Shown here: positions 32,751 to 33,102 of the stretch, piece after piece | Position numbering within the stretch: position 1 is the first letter of the stretch | How the letters are laid out: the number at the start of each line of letters is the position of its first letter | NCBI RefSeq assembly: GCF_014697585.1 | Contig: NZ_JACJSB010000041.1 | Coordinates: forward strand, 1 to 33,102 | Direction: 5' to 3' | Length of the DNA stretch: 33,102 nt | Origin: Dolichospermum sp. FACHB-1091 | GTDB taxonomy: Bacteria; Cyanobacteriota; Cyanobacteriia; Cyanobacteriales; Nostocaceae | Position numbers and translations under genes: made by a program | The notes under the pieces: model-generated | What the model saw: the letters and a program-made list of their open reading frames with translations, nothing else | Told to the model about the DNA's origin: nothing | Database searches by the model: none

Positions 32751-32991
32751 TTGGCAAGCATTAGATTCAATGTCAGATGAGGACATTGACTATTCTGATA
32801 TTCCACCATTAACTGATGAGTTTTTTGAAAAAGCAACTTTGCAAATTCCCGCAGCACAAGCTAAAAATATTATTCAATTAGAACCTGATATCATAGCTTG
32901 GTTTAAAACCCAAAATAAAGACTATCAAACAGCTATTAATCAACTTTTACGTCGTCATATCGAAAGTAGCAGTAATCAAAAATCTGCTTAG
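32713..32991 (+). CDS. brnA: BrnA family antitoxin
   Basis: The 92-residue protein has an acidic N-terminus (MSDEDIDYSDIPPLTDEFFEKA, typical of BrnA, which wraps the toxin) and a C-terminal ribbon-helix-helix region (about 50-84: IIQLEPDIIAWFKTQNKDYQ, then TAINQLLRRHI) that binds its operator. The ATG at 32713 overlaps brnT by 38 bases. The stop TAG (32989-32991) forms the first three bases of a palindromic repeat that is also found left of brnT. Confidence 0.92.
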   Translation: MNEKNLNNISRTNWQALDSMSDEDIDYSDIPPLTDEFFEKATLQIPAAQAKNIIQLEPDIIAWFKTQNKDYQTAINQLLRRHIESSSNQKSA

Positions 32992-33031
32992 TCATGTAGG
33001 TTGGGTTAAGCAACAGCGCAACCCAACAAAA
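32989..33031. repeat. Palindromic repeat, copy right of brnTA
   Basis: TAGTCATGTAGGTTGGGTTA, then AGCAACAGCG and CAACCCAACAAAA; same as 32311-32353 except for one base in the loop. Its first triplet is the brnA stop codon. Confidence 0.85.
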
Positions 33032-33039
33032 AAATAATC

Positions 33040-33102
33040 AGGACCTACGCAAAATATCTCTCAAATCCTCATTTCTCCGTGACCTCTGTGCCTGGAGTGG
33101 TT
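33040..33102. mobile_element. Partial MITE-like element at the window end
   Basis: AGGACCTACGCAAAATATCT, then CTCAAATCCTC, matches the inverse of the element at 13094-13184 and continues with the CTCCGTG/CTCTGTG repeat. It is cut by the end of the window, so the second terminal repeat is not visible. Confidence 0.7.

Overview
The window comes from an AT-rich filamentous cyanobacterium, most likely of the order Nostocales. The evidence is about ten HIP1 octamers (GCGATCGC), an intact chlB for light-independent chlorophyll synthesis, a 6S RNA gene directly downstream of purK, cyanobacterial-type MutS and GlcD proteins, heptamer tandem repeats (STRR type) and many short dispersed palindromic repeats. 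No tRNA, rRNA or CRISPR array was seen.

Layout. 1-4222: an OB-fold-like secreted or membrane-anchored protein, a NUDIX hydrolase, an AI-2E-type permease, a YqhD-like aldehyde reductase and a decayed Uma2 fragment. 4326-6726: a two-gene Septu defence system (ptuA, ptuB), then a HicBA toxin-antitoxin pair whose toxin looks internally shortened. 6761-13048: housekeeping genes (trmFO, a small membrane protein, an active/inactive M16 peptidase pair, a peptidoglycan-binding protein, a holin-like membrane protein and a CbiG C-terminal-type cobalamin protein). 13288-15134: an AAA ATPase overlapping a DUF4276 TOPRIM-like protein, a candidate defence cassette. 15298-20538: mutS, a hypothetical gene, a pentapeptide-repeat lumen-type protein and purK. 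20572-20758: 6S RNA. 21042-22434: a truncated IS607-type recombinase abutting a broken BsuBI/PstI-type restriction endonuclease with no methylase. 22726-24252: chlB. 24395-26300: a small toxin/immunity-like island containing a MITE with a clear target duplication, a DUF4926-like reading frame with no normal start, a RelE/HigB plus HTH antitoxin pair, and a decayed copy of the 5' end of the immunity-like gene. 26428-31217 (minus strand): glcD and a large SNF2 helicase. 31510-32991: a Uma2 protein and a BrnT/BrnA pair whose two sides carry the same palindromic repeat.

The conserved genes form a backbone. Small accessory cassettes (Septu, HicBA, ATPase-DUF4276, restriction remnant, toxin/immunity, HigBA-like, BrnTA) sit one by one between them instead of forming one large island. 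Dispersed repeats have repeatedly landed at stop codons, between genes, and once inside mutS in frame. The best candidates for little-described biology are the ATPase-DUF4276 pair and the BECR-like toxin/immunity locus with its MITE.
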